Of a stretch of DNA of 64,000 bases, positions 50,777-59,812 are shown one piece after another. Below the pieces are notes generated by a model, which was given only the letters and a program-made list of their open reading frames with translations, was not told the DNA's origin and did not search any database. The translations under genes were made by a program, and so were the position numbers. Positions within the stretch are counted from its first letter, which is position 1. Every line of letters begins with the position of its first letter. Source of the DNA: an uncultured Candidatus Saccharibacteria bacterium (GTDB lineage Bacteria > Patescibacteriota > Saccharimonadia > Saccharimonadales > Saccharimonadaceae); contig CAMUOM010000002.1 of the NCBI GenBank assembly GCA_947090635.1, positions 1 through 64,000 on the forward strand, read 5' to 3'.

Positions 50777-53661
50777 TTCCATGACCTCCATTTATCATCA
50801 TCTACCCCCTTATTCCAGCCAGCAAGCGACCGCTTGATATTTTCGGTGTGCTTAAGTGTAATAGGAGGAAGTGATTTGACGTTTGAATAATCAGCGACTA
50901 AGCTATTAATCTTTATAATATTCTTAATACTGGTTACATCACGATTCTGTTTAGATTGCTCAATTAATGATACGCGTTGCTCTTGGTGTAGATTAACGTA
51001 GGTATCAACACCCATTGTATCAATAAATGACTTGCGTGCTTTATTTCGTGCTTCGACAACTTTATCAATACTGGTGAGATTTTCTTTACTGAAGTCACCG
51101 GTTTGTTCGATAAAGTCCTTCTGAGTTTTCTTATTAGCAAACAATGGCGTTTTATTATTCTTACTGTAATCAGTAATAAATTCATCACGCACTAATTTAT
51201 CGCCATTTTTTTGAACGTTATAAAGCGCAGTGTTAAGCTCGGAATTATTTAGAATGTTGTGCGCATTGGCGTAGCGAATGACCGATTGATAGGTTGTAGA
51301 ATCAAGTTGCTTGCCGCTGAGGTCTTTACCGGTCATTGCCATATATTTAACCATTACACTACCAGCCAAGGTTGGTTTGCCTGTGCTGGTTGAAGTAGTA
51401 ATAGCTAGTGTTCCAACTGTATTGGCAACTTGGGCAACTTGGTTATCGGCAATCTCATTATCAGTAGTAGCAGCCTGTGCGTCGATATCAGGCATTGTTG
51501 CTGTTACATCGTCATCACGTTTTTCTTTGAGCTTCTTATCATAGGCTTTGTTAATTGACTTAGTTGTATCTTTCATTAAATTGTCGCGTTTGACTTGTTC
51601 GCGTTGGTCAGCAGCTGCTGCGCGCGTACCATTGAGGTGGCTAATAATAACACTCATACCACCAGCTATTAATCCAGCTCCCGTATTACCGGCCGCTTTA
51701 GCTGCACTTGATCTCCTAGCTAAATTGTTTTGTAGAGCAATGCTTTTACGGCGCGCAAAGTTTTTGGCGCGTTGTCGTCTGGCGGCGTCGTTTTTGCTTG
51801 CTCTATCGGTTAGGCCATGCTTTTTTGCACTACCTTGTAATCCAGATGTCATTCTACCCATAATACTACCACTTAGTTTAAATATTGGAATGATTGCTAA
51901 TAGCGGTGCAACTGAGGCGAGTGCGGTTTTAATTAAATCGTTTTGTCCAAGGTCCTGTAGAAGAGCCAACATTAAACGAGATGATACCCATACTGCCATA
52001 AACATTGGGTAAACAATTAGTAGGCGGACATAGGCATCCCACCAATGTTTAAACCATTTTTCCGTATTTGGTAGAAGATAACAAGCAAATGCAATTGGTG
52101 ATATGATAACTAGTACAACTAAGGCGATTTGGCGAAGTGAGATTAGGGCCAAGATAATTAATAGTGCAAGTGACGCAGCCTGTAAACTCATTAATGCGAT
52201 AGCAATTAATGCTGCACCAGCAATAACACCAGAGATCTCGTCCAGTAGATTGCCCTTACTGTATAATCCGGTAGTGTCGCCGATAATCTTATTAATCAAG
52301 TCATAAATGCCAGTTCCAGCCAGATTAGATAAGTCGGCTAGGGCGGCGCAGATATAGAACGATAAGTTGACGGCAATTGTAACGATAATTAAACGAGACA
52401 ATAATTTTTTAGCTGTATATGCTTTGAGCGCGTCGTTAGTATTAATAGCGTAGCTATATAACATTACTAAGAATAATACTGCAATTACTATATTGGCCAC
52501 GGCAACCATCTTTTGCCATGAATTTATTAGTACGTCTTGTGCAGTACCAGATACCTTACTAGATGTTGAAGTATTGGCCAAAATAGTCCATTTTAAACCA
52601 CCAGTAATAAGACCAATGAGGCTATCGAGCGTACCAGTTAATACAGTTAGACCAGGACACCAAAAGAAGCCAAATAAACCAGCATTATCATAACATTTTT
52701 TCTGGTCAGAATCATCTGGATTATTGGAATCATCGAAATTATTGGCATTAAAATCAAAATTATTAGGTAGTTTCCACCTTGGTTTAAAGTACTTATCTTT
52801 TTGTAAGCAATTGTTGATATCTGACAGCGCTAGCTGCTTACGCGGATATTTTTTCTGCATATTATCGACACATTTATCTACAGCGTTGTCCACATCTTTA
52901 TTGCATTCATCTGAGATGTATTGTCCCATCGAATAATATTTTTGACATAAAGATAATTTTAATATATCTTTGGCTGCTTTTGATACGGCGCTATTATCTA
53001 CACCGCCATTTTGTTTTGGTGGATTTTTAGACTTATTAGCTGAATTGCAATTAATATCCATATTCATAAATGACGCAGATACGCTACACATTTTTTTATG
53101 AGTACAGACAGTAAATAAGTGGACACTATTTAGAACATTTTCATCATTAAAATTAGCATTCGAATCTTTATATTTTTTAATGGTAGAGTCTAGATTTTTA
53201 CAATCTTGTTCAGTAACATTACTGAATGCATTTTTACATAACTTAGTGTCCGCTATGCTATCAATAAACGTTCCAGTAAGCCGCAGTAAGGCAGGACCAG
53301 CGTTAACAGGAATTCCTGCTAGCCAATCAAGATACACCCCCCACTGAATAAAATCAAGTGAAATTGGTACATTATAATGTGCGCTTGCTTCGCTTACACA
53401 ATAACCTAGCGAGATACATTTATTATAAAGAGTACTTTTGTTTTTATCGAGAGGATTACTAGCGGATTGTACTTTAGCCCACGCTTCAGCTTTGCGACAT
53501 TGTTTAGACATGGCGATTACGTCAGGACTAAACATAGTATCTGGTGTGTACTGGACATCCTTGGCGTGTACTAAGCTAATATTAAAAACACTAAAAATAA
53601 TAGATAGTGTTATTAGTAAAACATAATTGAAGAAATGTTTTTTATATATTTTTTTCACCAT
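50773..53661 (-). CDS. VirB6-like T4SS channel protein, subtype B (copy 2)
   Basis: 962 residues. Signal peptide (NYVLLITLSIIFSVFNISLVHA, about 12-33). Cys-rich outer part with CISLGYC and CTHKKMC, FGFFWCPG before the first membrane helix, then the conserved LLSRLIIVTIAVNLSFYICAALADLSN and LLPNTEKWFKHWWDAYVRLLIVYPMF blocks. C-terminal region with ISHLNGTRAAA and an ending KWRSWK that it shares in form with the 1044-residue protein. Two bases after the A copy upstream; its stop overlaps the next gene. Confidence 0.82.
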   Translation of the reverse strand: MVKKIYKKHFFNYVLLITLSIIFSVFNISLVHAKDVQYTPDTMFSPDVIAMSKQCRKAEAWAKVQSASNPLDKNKSTLYNKCISLGYCVSEASAHYNVPISLDFIQWGVYLDWLAGIPVNAGPALLRLTGTFIDSIADTKLCKNAFSNVTEQDCKNLDSTIKKYKDSNANFNDENVLNSVHLFTVCTHKKMCSVSASFMNMDINCNSANKSKNPPKQNGGVDNSAVSKAAKDILKLSLCQKYYSMGQYISDECNKDVDNAVDKCVDNMQKKYPRKQLALSDINNCLQKDKYFKPRWKLPNNFDFNANNFDDSNNPDDSDQKKCYDNAGLFGFFWCPGLTVLTGTLDSLIGLITGGLKWTILANTSTSSKVSGTAQDVLINSWQKMVAVANIVIAVLFLVMLYSYAINTNDALKAYTAKKLLSRLIIVTIAVNLSFYICAALADLSNLAGTGIYDLINKIIGDTTGLYSKGNLLDEISGVIAGAALIAIALMSLQAASLALLIILALISLRQIALVVLVIISPIAFACYLLPNTEKWFKHWWDAYVRLLIVYPMFMAVWVSSRLMLALLQDLGQNDLIKTALASVAPLLAIIPIFKLSGSIMGRMTSGLQGSAKKHGLTDRASKNDAARRQRAKNFARRKSIALQNNLARRSSAAKAAGNTGAGLIAGGMSVIISHLNGTRAAAADQREQVKRDNLMKDTTKSINKAYDKKLKEKRDDDVTATMPDIDAQAATTDNEIADNQVAQVANTVGTLAITTSTSTGKPTLAGSVMVKYMAMTGKDLSGKQLDSTTYQSVIRYANAHNILNNSELNTALYNVQKNGDKLVRDEFITDYSKNNKTPLFANKKTQKDFIEQTGDFSKENLTSIDKVVEARNKARKSFIDTMGVDTYVNLHQEQRVSLIEQSKQNRDVTSIKNIIKINSLVADYSNVKSLPPITLKHTENIKRSLAGWNKGVDDDKWRSWK

Positions 53662-53663
53662 AA

Positions 53664-56210
53664 CTAATATTTTCCGCCATCTGACACATCATATTTATTG
53701 CCGGCGCGAGCGGCATTAATACTATTAATCTGGTGATTAAATTGGTTTACATCGGTTGGATCTGAATTGAGTATTGTCTGGTTTTGTAGAGCCTTTTTGT
53801 TAATTGTGTCGAGATTATTAACTAGCGCAACATTGCCGCGTGATAAAGCTCGGTCAGTAATCCTTGTTCTATCACCTACTGACATGTCATTCCACCTCTG
53901 TACGGCAGCGTTACTATTCTTAGTGGAGTTCTGAAGTGATTTATCAATTGCACCTTGAACATCGGCTTTGTTATCAATATTCTTCCATTCGTTTTCCTGG
54001 TTAACAAAATTATCTTTAGCCTGTTGATCCATTAACCACGACTTACCATACTGTGATTCTGCGGCGGTGTTGCGTACAAATTTGCTACCACTCTTTTGCG
54101 CGGCTAGCATAACATCTTCAGCGTCATCAGCGTTAAATACTCCGCGATTCTGTGCTGTTTCAATAGCTGCGGCTTGTTGAAATTCATCGAGCTGATTACC
54201 CTTGGCGTCCGTGCCAGTTTTAGCCATATTGACCACCTCTGTATCGGAAGTGTCTTTTAAATCATCCTTGGCTTTATTGAACTTCTTTTGTGTATATGCT
54301 TCATTGATGTTATCAACTGCACCATTGAAGGCATCATCAGTGGACTCTTGACTACGCTGATTAGCAGCCGCTGCTTTAGTGCCGTTGAGGTGTCCAATCG
54401 CCCCGCCTGCAAGCCGAGCAAATTTATTATTGCTACCACTTAATTTGTTTTGTACTTTAATACTCGCACGCTTTAAATCGTTAGCACGGCGTTTACGACG
54501 CGCTGCATCGCGCTCTTTAGCGAATTTGGTAGCACCAGTTTTATCTGCGGCCATTTGGCCTAAACCAGCTACCCTGCCGGCGAGACCCCCACTCATTTTA
54601 AAAATTGGTATCAATAGGACTGGCGGCGCTACGGTAGCTAGTACGGCAATTACACCCTTAGCTAAATCATTAACTCCAGGCATGTCTGCTTCTGAGACAA
54701 TATAGCCAACTAAACGACATCCTGCCCAAGCTGCGGTAAAGAATGGGAAGACGATTAGAAGACGCACATAAGCATCCCACCATTTTTTAAACCACTTTTC
54801 GGTATTTGGTAATAAATAGCAAGCAAAGGCGATTGGTGACATAATAACTAGCACAATTAGAGCAACTTGACGCAACGCCAAGGCTGCCAGCATGATTAAG
54901 ATGGCTACTACGATAATATTTGCATTCAGATATGAAGTCATTAGAGTGCCGATGCCGGCCGCGATGGCTTTGGCGCTATTCAATGCCGCTGAATACCAGC
55001 CAGTACTGCGACTGGCAAGCTGTGAATCAATCAATTCATAAACGCCACGCCCTGCCATATTAGAAATGTCAGCAATTGCGGCACAAATATAGAACGATAG
55101 ATTCATGGCGATTGCTACAATTAACAATCGTGAGAGTAATTTTTTGGCGTCATAGGCTCTTAATGAATTAGAAGAATTAAGCGCATAGCTATAGAGCATA
55201 ACCAAAAATGCAATAGCTAAGATGATATTGCCGATAGAAAGCATATTTTGCCATACTTCCAGAATGACATTTTGTGGCTGGTCTTTCAGCCCCTTAACTG
55301 AGTTAGTATTGGCTAAGATACTCCAATTTAAGGCATTTGCAATCATGGCTGCGATACCGTCGGCGGCACGAGACATGGCATCAGTACCTGGACAGACAAT
55401 CCAGCCGAAAGTTAATGCACCCTTACGACATTTTTGGTCGTCTTGAGCTTGGGAATTTACACCCCCCGATGAGCTGCCACCTGATCCGCCGCCGGATGCA
55501 CCACCGCCACTGCCAGAACCGCCGGATGCACCACCACCAGAACTAGAACCACCCGAACCGCCACCAGAAGTACTACCGCCACCAGATGCACCGCCGCCAG
55601 AAGTGCTACCGCCGCCAGAACCGCCACCGGACTTAAAGCCGTTCTTATCGCATTTAAGCTTACCGTTTTCCACTATACATAGGTTTCTTTTGACACATTC
55701 ATATGCATGACCACGTACATTAGGGTTATATGGTTGACCGGTAAGTTTGGCACATCCATCAGCCATCTTTTTCGTAATATCATCCTGCTTCTTTTGGTCA
55801 ACATATTTTTGGTGTAATTCTTGTGCTTTACCGCATTCATAATGGTCACCTGAACCATTTTCTTTACAAAAGCCAGCGTCAATACAACCTGCAACCCATA
55901 GGCTATCGTCATCAGTTACAGTTTTACCGTAAAAATGGGTATCTGTTTTATGAAACAGCATACATTGCTCAGGTGTAACAAGAATGGAAACTTTTTTACC
56001 ATACTTGTTAGTTTCTGTTTTTTGCACAGAGTATGGGTTTACATCTACGCCACCACCGCCGTCACCACCATCGCCGACAAAGTGTACGACAGCATTGGTA
56101 GGGCTACTGAATAGACCGCTGATGATAAGAGAAATAGCCAAGACAAAAGTTAATGTAAAAATGTATTTGTATATATTAGATAACCGTATATTTTTATAAT
56201 TATTCAACAT
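53664..56210 (-). CDS. VirB6-like T4SS channel protein, subtype A (copy 1)
   Basis: 848 residues from ATG 56210. A longer frame begins at GTG 56249 inside the previous gene, but residue M14 gives a normal signal peptide (YIFTLTFVLAISLIISGLFSSPTNA). Outer domain with CIDAGFC and CVKRNLC and a Gly/Ser-rich linker (about 195-255), then FGWIVCPG, hydrophobic core with LLSRLLIVAIAMNLSFYICAAIADISN and LLPNTEKWFKKWW, and the tail with HLNGTKAAA ending GGKY. The linker and the ~60 residues before it are almost the same as in the 372-residue pilin-like gene. Confidence 0.82.
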   Translation of the reverse strand: MLNNYKNIRLSNIYKYIFTLTFVLAISLIISGLFSSPTNAVVHFVGDGGDGGGGVDVNPYSVQKTETNKYGKKVSILVTPEQCMLFHKTDTHFYGKTVTDDDSLWVAGCIDAGFCKENGSGDHYECGKAQELHQKYVDQKKQDDITKKMADGCAKLTGQPYNPNVRGHAYECVKRNLCIVENGKLKCDKNGFKSGGGSGGGSTSGGGASGGGSTSGGGSGGSSSGGGASGGSGSGGGASGGGSGGSSSGGVNSQAQDDQKCRKGALTFGWIVCPGTDAMSRAADGIAAMIANALNWSILANTNSVKGLKDQPQNVILEVWQNMLSIGNIILAIAFLVMLYSYALNSSNSLRAYDAKKLLSRLLIVAIAMNLSFYICAAIADISNMAGRGVYELIDSQLASRSTGWYSAALNSAKAIAAGIGTLMTSYLNANIIVVAILIMLAALALRQVALIVLVIMSPIAFACYLLPNTEKWFKKWWDAYVRLLIVFPFFTAAWAGCRLVGYIVSEADMPGVNDLAKGVIAVLATVAPPVLLIPIFKMSGGLAGRVAGLGQMAADKTGATKFAKERDAARRKRRANDLKRASIKVQNKLSGSNNKFARLAGGAIGHLNGTKAAAANQRSQESTDDAFNGAVDNINEAYTQKKFNKAKDDLKDTSDTEVVNMAKTGTDAKGNQLDEFQQAAAIETAQNRGVFNADDAEDVMLAAQKSGSKFVRNTAAESQYGKSWLMDQQAKDNFVNQENEWKNIDNKADVQGAIDKSLQNSTKNSNAAVQRWNDMSVGDRTRITDRALSRGNVALVNNLDTINKKALQNQTILNSDPTDVNQFNHQINSINAARAGNKYDVSDGGKY
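55460..55806 (-). repeat. Module copy 1 shared with pilin-like gene
   Basis: 347 bases encoding VDQKKQDDITKKMADGCAKL... through the Gly/Ser-rich linker. On the minus strand it matches 60175-60513 (plus strand) almost base for base, including silent positions, apart from a few substitutions and differences in the number of GGS units. Inverted orientation relative to that copy. Confidence 0.85.
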
Positions 56211-56242
56211 ATTATACCTACCCACCAATCTTATTATCCATT

Positions 56243-59200
56243 TTACCACGTTTTAAACTTAGTATCCCACTTCCCCTTGCGCCAAGCGTTGATAGAGTCT
56301 TCGATATTCTTGGCATGCAACAATGTCATTGTAGAAGAATAATGCGGTGTCTGGATAGCTGTTTTACCAACTACACTACTAAACGACTTCTTATTGCCAG
56401 TACCGGTCCCCTTGGTGTTGTTGGCGTTGGCAGTGTTACTAGTACTATTGCCGAATGATGTATTATTAGTATTTGTCGTATTGCCAAATGATGTATTACC
56501 AGTGCCCGTCGTCGTATTACCAAATGACGTATTACTGGTGCTAGTCGTATTGCCAAATGAGGTTCTGCCAAATGTTTTCCTGCCCGTTGTACTCGTATCG
56601 GTTGCAGCCTTTCTAGCTTTTTCGGCTAAAATTCTTGGTTGGGTAATCATTGAGTACACCTGATAATTAGCGATAAACTTATGGTTGACGTTTTTAATGT
56701 TATTAACACTAGCTATGTCGCCATCTTGAACGGAATTAGCGAGTAGCTCAGTCTTAACTGGAATGTCAATTTCGTCATAAGTGGCAACGTCAAGTTTCTT
56801 TGTGAAGGTCTGACGGGACTCGCGAATGGCATTTTCGACATCTGTAACGGATCGAATTTTATCTTTGGAGAAGGTGCCGGTTTGCTCAATAAACGCCTTT
56901 TTGGTGTCTTTGTCCATGAAAATGTGAGTTTTGTTATCGGCAACGTAGTTTGCGTAGCTAGTATAGTTTTCACTATCGTCATATTTGGTGTAACTATCGA
57001 TGAAGTGCTTTCGTACCAAAGTATCACCCTTGGTCTGAACGTTATAGATGGTCTCCATAAGTTCCTTATGATTAAGAATGTTGTTAGTTTGAGCATAATC
57101 TAGCACTGACTGATATTCGGTTTGGCTGAGGTTCTTGCCATATTGATCGGTGCCAGTCATTGCCTTATATTTAATTAACATTAAACCGTTGATATGATAG
57201 ACTCTCTGTCCCTTATCATTAATAGTGAATGGTAAGTTTGGTAAACCTAAGACACTAGCAATGTGCGCGGCTTGAGCGTCGTCGATATCAAGCGAAATAT
57301 CACTAGCTGTAGCCTCTGCATTGGTGTTTTCATTTTCCTTTTTAACCTTTTTCTTACGACGGTCATTAGCGCGGTTGTCCTCGGCATCTTGTTTAGCCTT
57401 GTTGATATCTTTTACAGCCTTATTGGCTAAGTCGTCGGTTTCATCTTGGCTACGTTTATTAATGGCGGCAAAGTGGGTGCCATTTAGGCTACCAATTACA
57501 GTTCCCATTCCTCTACCGATAATATTACCACTACCTAATTTGTGCTGTAAGTTAATACTTTTAGTCTGAACAATATTTTTAGCAAGAGTACGACGATTTT
57601 GGTCGTGGTTCTTGGCGTAGTCTGTTAGACCATGTTCACTCGCGGAGCGCTTTAGCCCACTAGCCATTTTACCCATTAGTCCACTTGACATCTTAAAGAT
57701 TGGTAGAATAGCAGCCAGTGGTGCAACGGCACAAAGTGGTTCAATTACAAAACCCCAGCCGCCAGATATTGGTTCCATGACGTAAGCCACCAAGTGAGCT
57801 CCTGCCCAAGCGGCAGTAAAGAAAGGATAGATAATAAGTAATTGAACATAGGTGTTAAACCATTTTTGATACCAGCGTTCAGTGTTTGGTAAGAGATGAC
57901 AAGCGATAGCAATTGGCGAGATAATTACCAGTGTAACCAGTGCGACTTGGCGCAATGTAATCATAATTAAAATCATTAACGCTATCATAATAAAAATACC
58001 AAAGTTTAAAACAGCCACAATAATTAACACCACAATGCCGACTATGGTGCCTAAGCCAATTGCTATGCCATCGGCACTAAATGGTCCAGCGCCAGGGTTT
58101 TTGATCTGCTTCATGATGAGATCAAATATTCCCGAACCCATAAGGTTAGAGATATCAGCCAGCGCAGCACAAGCGTAGAATGATAGATTCATAGCAATGG
58201 CGACTACGATGAGACGCGATAACATAGACTTAGCGTTGTAGGCTTTAATAGTATTTTGGGAATTGAGCGCATAATTATAGAGCATTACCATAAAGGCTAT
58301 TGCCAGTATAATATTGGCAATGTTTAAAATGTTCTGCCATACAGCTTGGATTACAGCAGAAGGAGATGAGCTACCATCAGTTTGTGCTAGGATAGTCCAC
58401 TTAATATTATCAGAAATTAATCCAGTGATTGAATCTACCATGGAGGCTAGTAAATTTAGTCCTGGGCAGACCATAAAGGCAAAAATGCCGGCATGCTGTT
58501 TGCAAGATTTATCTAGTGGGTCTTCTTTAGTATTTGTATCTGGGTCGAAATCAACGTCAATCTTTATTGGTGTTCTGGCATTTCCAGAAGCATCTCCAGT
58601 GGTAGGGTTTCTTAACGGTTGATTCTTTTTAAGCATGTCAACCGCCTTTGAGCAATCTATTTTATCGCCATCTTTAACGGGCGGCTTACAAACACCTGCT
58701 CGTATACAAGCTAGAGAAACATTAGTTAATATATCTTTAACTTGATTGGATTTGTCGCGTGCCTCATTATCCCATTGTTTATCCCAATACGCTATTCGCA
58801 TATCATCAGCATTATTTTTTGTCTGCTCTAATGAAGCACATATTTCGGTAGTTATTTTAGTAGTAAAACGTTGCGCGCGAATGCAATCCATACGTATAAC
58901 GTATATTTTTGAGTTAATCCACCAAAGGTCGTGAAAGTTTATCTGTTGGATGATATTTGTTGAGAAATAGTCCCCCGGATTTTTGAAGACTTTTTGCCAA
59001 GAGGGATTAAGATTAAACATATCTGTGTCGTCGCGGTGAATTAGACGACAGTAATCTTCCTTAATGCACGATTGCTCTTTGGCGGATAATTTAGAAGCGC
59101 AAATTGATTTAAACTGGTCTTCCTTATCGGCGCCGCCAATACCAAGGTATTTCCAAAGGAATTGCACTTGTTCTTCCAGAGTTTTTTTATCTAAGATTAG

Positions 59201-59377
59201 CGACCAACAATGAACTCTTTTAGCGTTTCTTGGATCGGGATTAGTCCAATCGAGATCATCTAGATAGCACTGCTCTGGTTCAATCGCCTTCACTGTGTTA
59301 CCACTAAAAAGTGCTAAAAGTAGCGGCAGTAGCACTAATGCCGACAGACTAAGTAGATGTCCTCTTTTAACCACCAT
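56243..59377 (-). CDS. VirB6-like T4SS channel protein, subtype B (copy 1)
   Basis: 1044 residues, the first gene of the leftward block. Signal peptide (LLSLSALVLLPLLLALFSGNTVKA, about 8-31), Cys-rich outer part (about 32-300) with CIRAGVC, IFAFMVCPG, and membrane core with MLSRLIVVAIAMNLSFYACAALADISN and LLPNTERWYQKWF. Tail with GSLNGTHFAA, a Thr/Asn-rich repeat of TSFGNTT units (about residues 935-990) and an ending FKTW. Overlaps the start of the next gene's frame, so the chain is translationally linked. Reads away from the pilin array. Confidence 0.82.
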   Translation of the reverse strand: MVVKRGHLLSLSALVLLPLLLALFSGNTVKAIEPEQCYLDDLDWTNPDPRNAKRVHCWSLILDKKTLEEQVQFLWKYLGIGGADKEDQFKSICASKLSAKEQSCIKEDYCRLIHRDDTDMFNLNPSWQKVFKNPGDYFSTNIIQQINFHDLWWINSKIYVIRMDCIRAQRFTTKITTEICASLEQTKNNADDMRIAYWDKQWDNEARDKSNQVKDILTNVSLACIRAGVCKPPVKDGDKIDCSKAVDMLKKNQPLRNPTTGDASGNARTPIKIDVDFDPDTNTKEDPLDKSCKQHAGIFAFMVCPGLNLLASMVDSITGLISDNIKWTILAQTDGSSSPSAVIQAVWQNILNIANIILAIAFMVMLYNYALNSQNTIKAYNAKSMLSRLIVVAIAMNLSFYACAALADISNLMGSGIFDLIMKQIKNPGAGPFSADGIAIGLGTIVGIVVLIIVAVLNFGIFIMIALMILIMITLRQVALVTLVIISPIAIACHLLPNTERWYQKWFNTYVQLLIIYPFFTAAWAGAHLVAYVMEPISGGWGFVIEPLCAVAPLAAILPIFKMSSGLMGKMASGLKRSASEHGLTDYAKNHDQNRRTLAKNIVQTKSINLQHKLGSGNIIGRGMGTVIGSLNGTHFAAINKRSQDETDDLANKAVKDINKAKQDAEDNRANDRRKKKVKKENENTNAEATASDISLDIDDAQAAHIASVLGLPNLPFTINDKGQRVYHINGLMLIKYKAMTGTDQYGKNLSQTEYQSVLDYAQTNNILNHKELMETIYNVQTKGDTLVRKHFIDSYTKYDDSENYTSYANYVADNKTHIFMDKDTKKAFIEQTGTFSKDKIRSVTDVENAIRESRQTFTKKLDVATYDEIDIPVKTELLANSVQDGDIASVNNIKNVNHKFIANYQVYSMITQPRILAEKARKAATDTSTTGRKTFGRTSFGNTTSTSNTSFGNTTTGTGNTSFGNTTNTNNTSFGNSTSNTANANNTKGTGTGNKKSFSSVVGKTAIQTPHYSSTMTLLHAKNIEDSINAWRKGKWDTKFKTW
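56423..56568 (-). repeat. Degenerate repeat encoding (S/T)SFGNTT units
   Basis: At least five short units of TSFGNTT type in the C-terminal tail of the 1044-residue protein, with varying Thr/Ser/Asn linkers; low complexity, length likely variable. Confidence 0.7.
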
Positions 59378-59440
59378 AATAAGCTTATGTAATTATATTA
59401 AATTATTGTAGAATTTTTTGCAATATGATATATATAAGAT
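59378..59440. promoter_or_regulatory. Divergent promoter region, VirB6 block / pilin array
   Basis: 63 bases. Rightward: TTGTAG (59406-59411), 17 bases, TATATA (59429-59434), six bases, ATG 59441. Leftward: TATAAT (59392-59397) 14 bases before ATG 59377, no clear -35. All leftward structural genes and the pilin array could be controlled from here. Confidence 0.6.
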
Positions 59441-59812
59441 ATGCTTAAGCGAAAAAATATTGCCATCAGTGTTATTGCCCTGCTATGTAACATACTGCTT
59501 GCTGGTGTGGCGAATGCTGATAGTAAAACTAAGTGTGGTGATACAGACACTTATTTTGATTGGAATTGTAACGGTGATATTCCAATGATGGGTGCAGTGG
59601 CTAATATCTTTAAGTGGTTGGCGGCTGGTATGACAGTGGTTGTTTTGATAGCTATTGTCTATGGAGCGATTATTTACGCTACGGCTGGTACTGATAAGCA
59701 AAAAGTTGAAACTGGCAAAAAGATTATTCGTAATGCAATTGGCGCTTTGATTGCTTATTTCTTTATGTATGCGTTATTGAATTTTGTGGTGCCAGGAGGG
59801 ATGTTTAAATGA
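59441..59812 (+). CDS. VirB2/TrbC-like pilin 1
   Basis: 123 residues. Signal segment (IAISVIALLCNILLAGVANA, about 6-25), then a short Cys-bearing stretch (KCGDTD, NCNGDI), and two hydrophobic helices (VANIFKWLAAGMTVVVLIAIVYGAIIYATAG and IRNAIGALIAYFFMYALLNFVVPG) joined by GTDKQKVETGKK. This two-helix form with a basic loop is the VirB2/TrbC pilin layout. First of seven in tandem; overlaps the next gene by four bases. Confidence 0.8.
   Translation: MLKRKNIAISVIALLCNILLAGVANADSKTKCGDTDTYFDWNCNGDIPMMGAVANIFKWLAAGMTVVVLIAIVYGAIIYATAGTDKQKVETGKKIIRNAIGALIAYFFMYALLNFVVPGGMFK

Noticed and set aside
53664..56249. Upstream GTG start of the 848-residue VirB6-like gene
   Set aside because: The extra 13 residues lie across the preceding stop codon region and precede a normal signal peptide beginning at ATG 56210.
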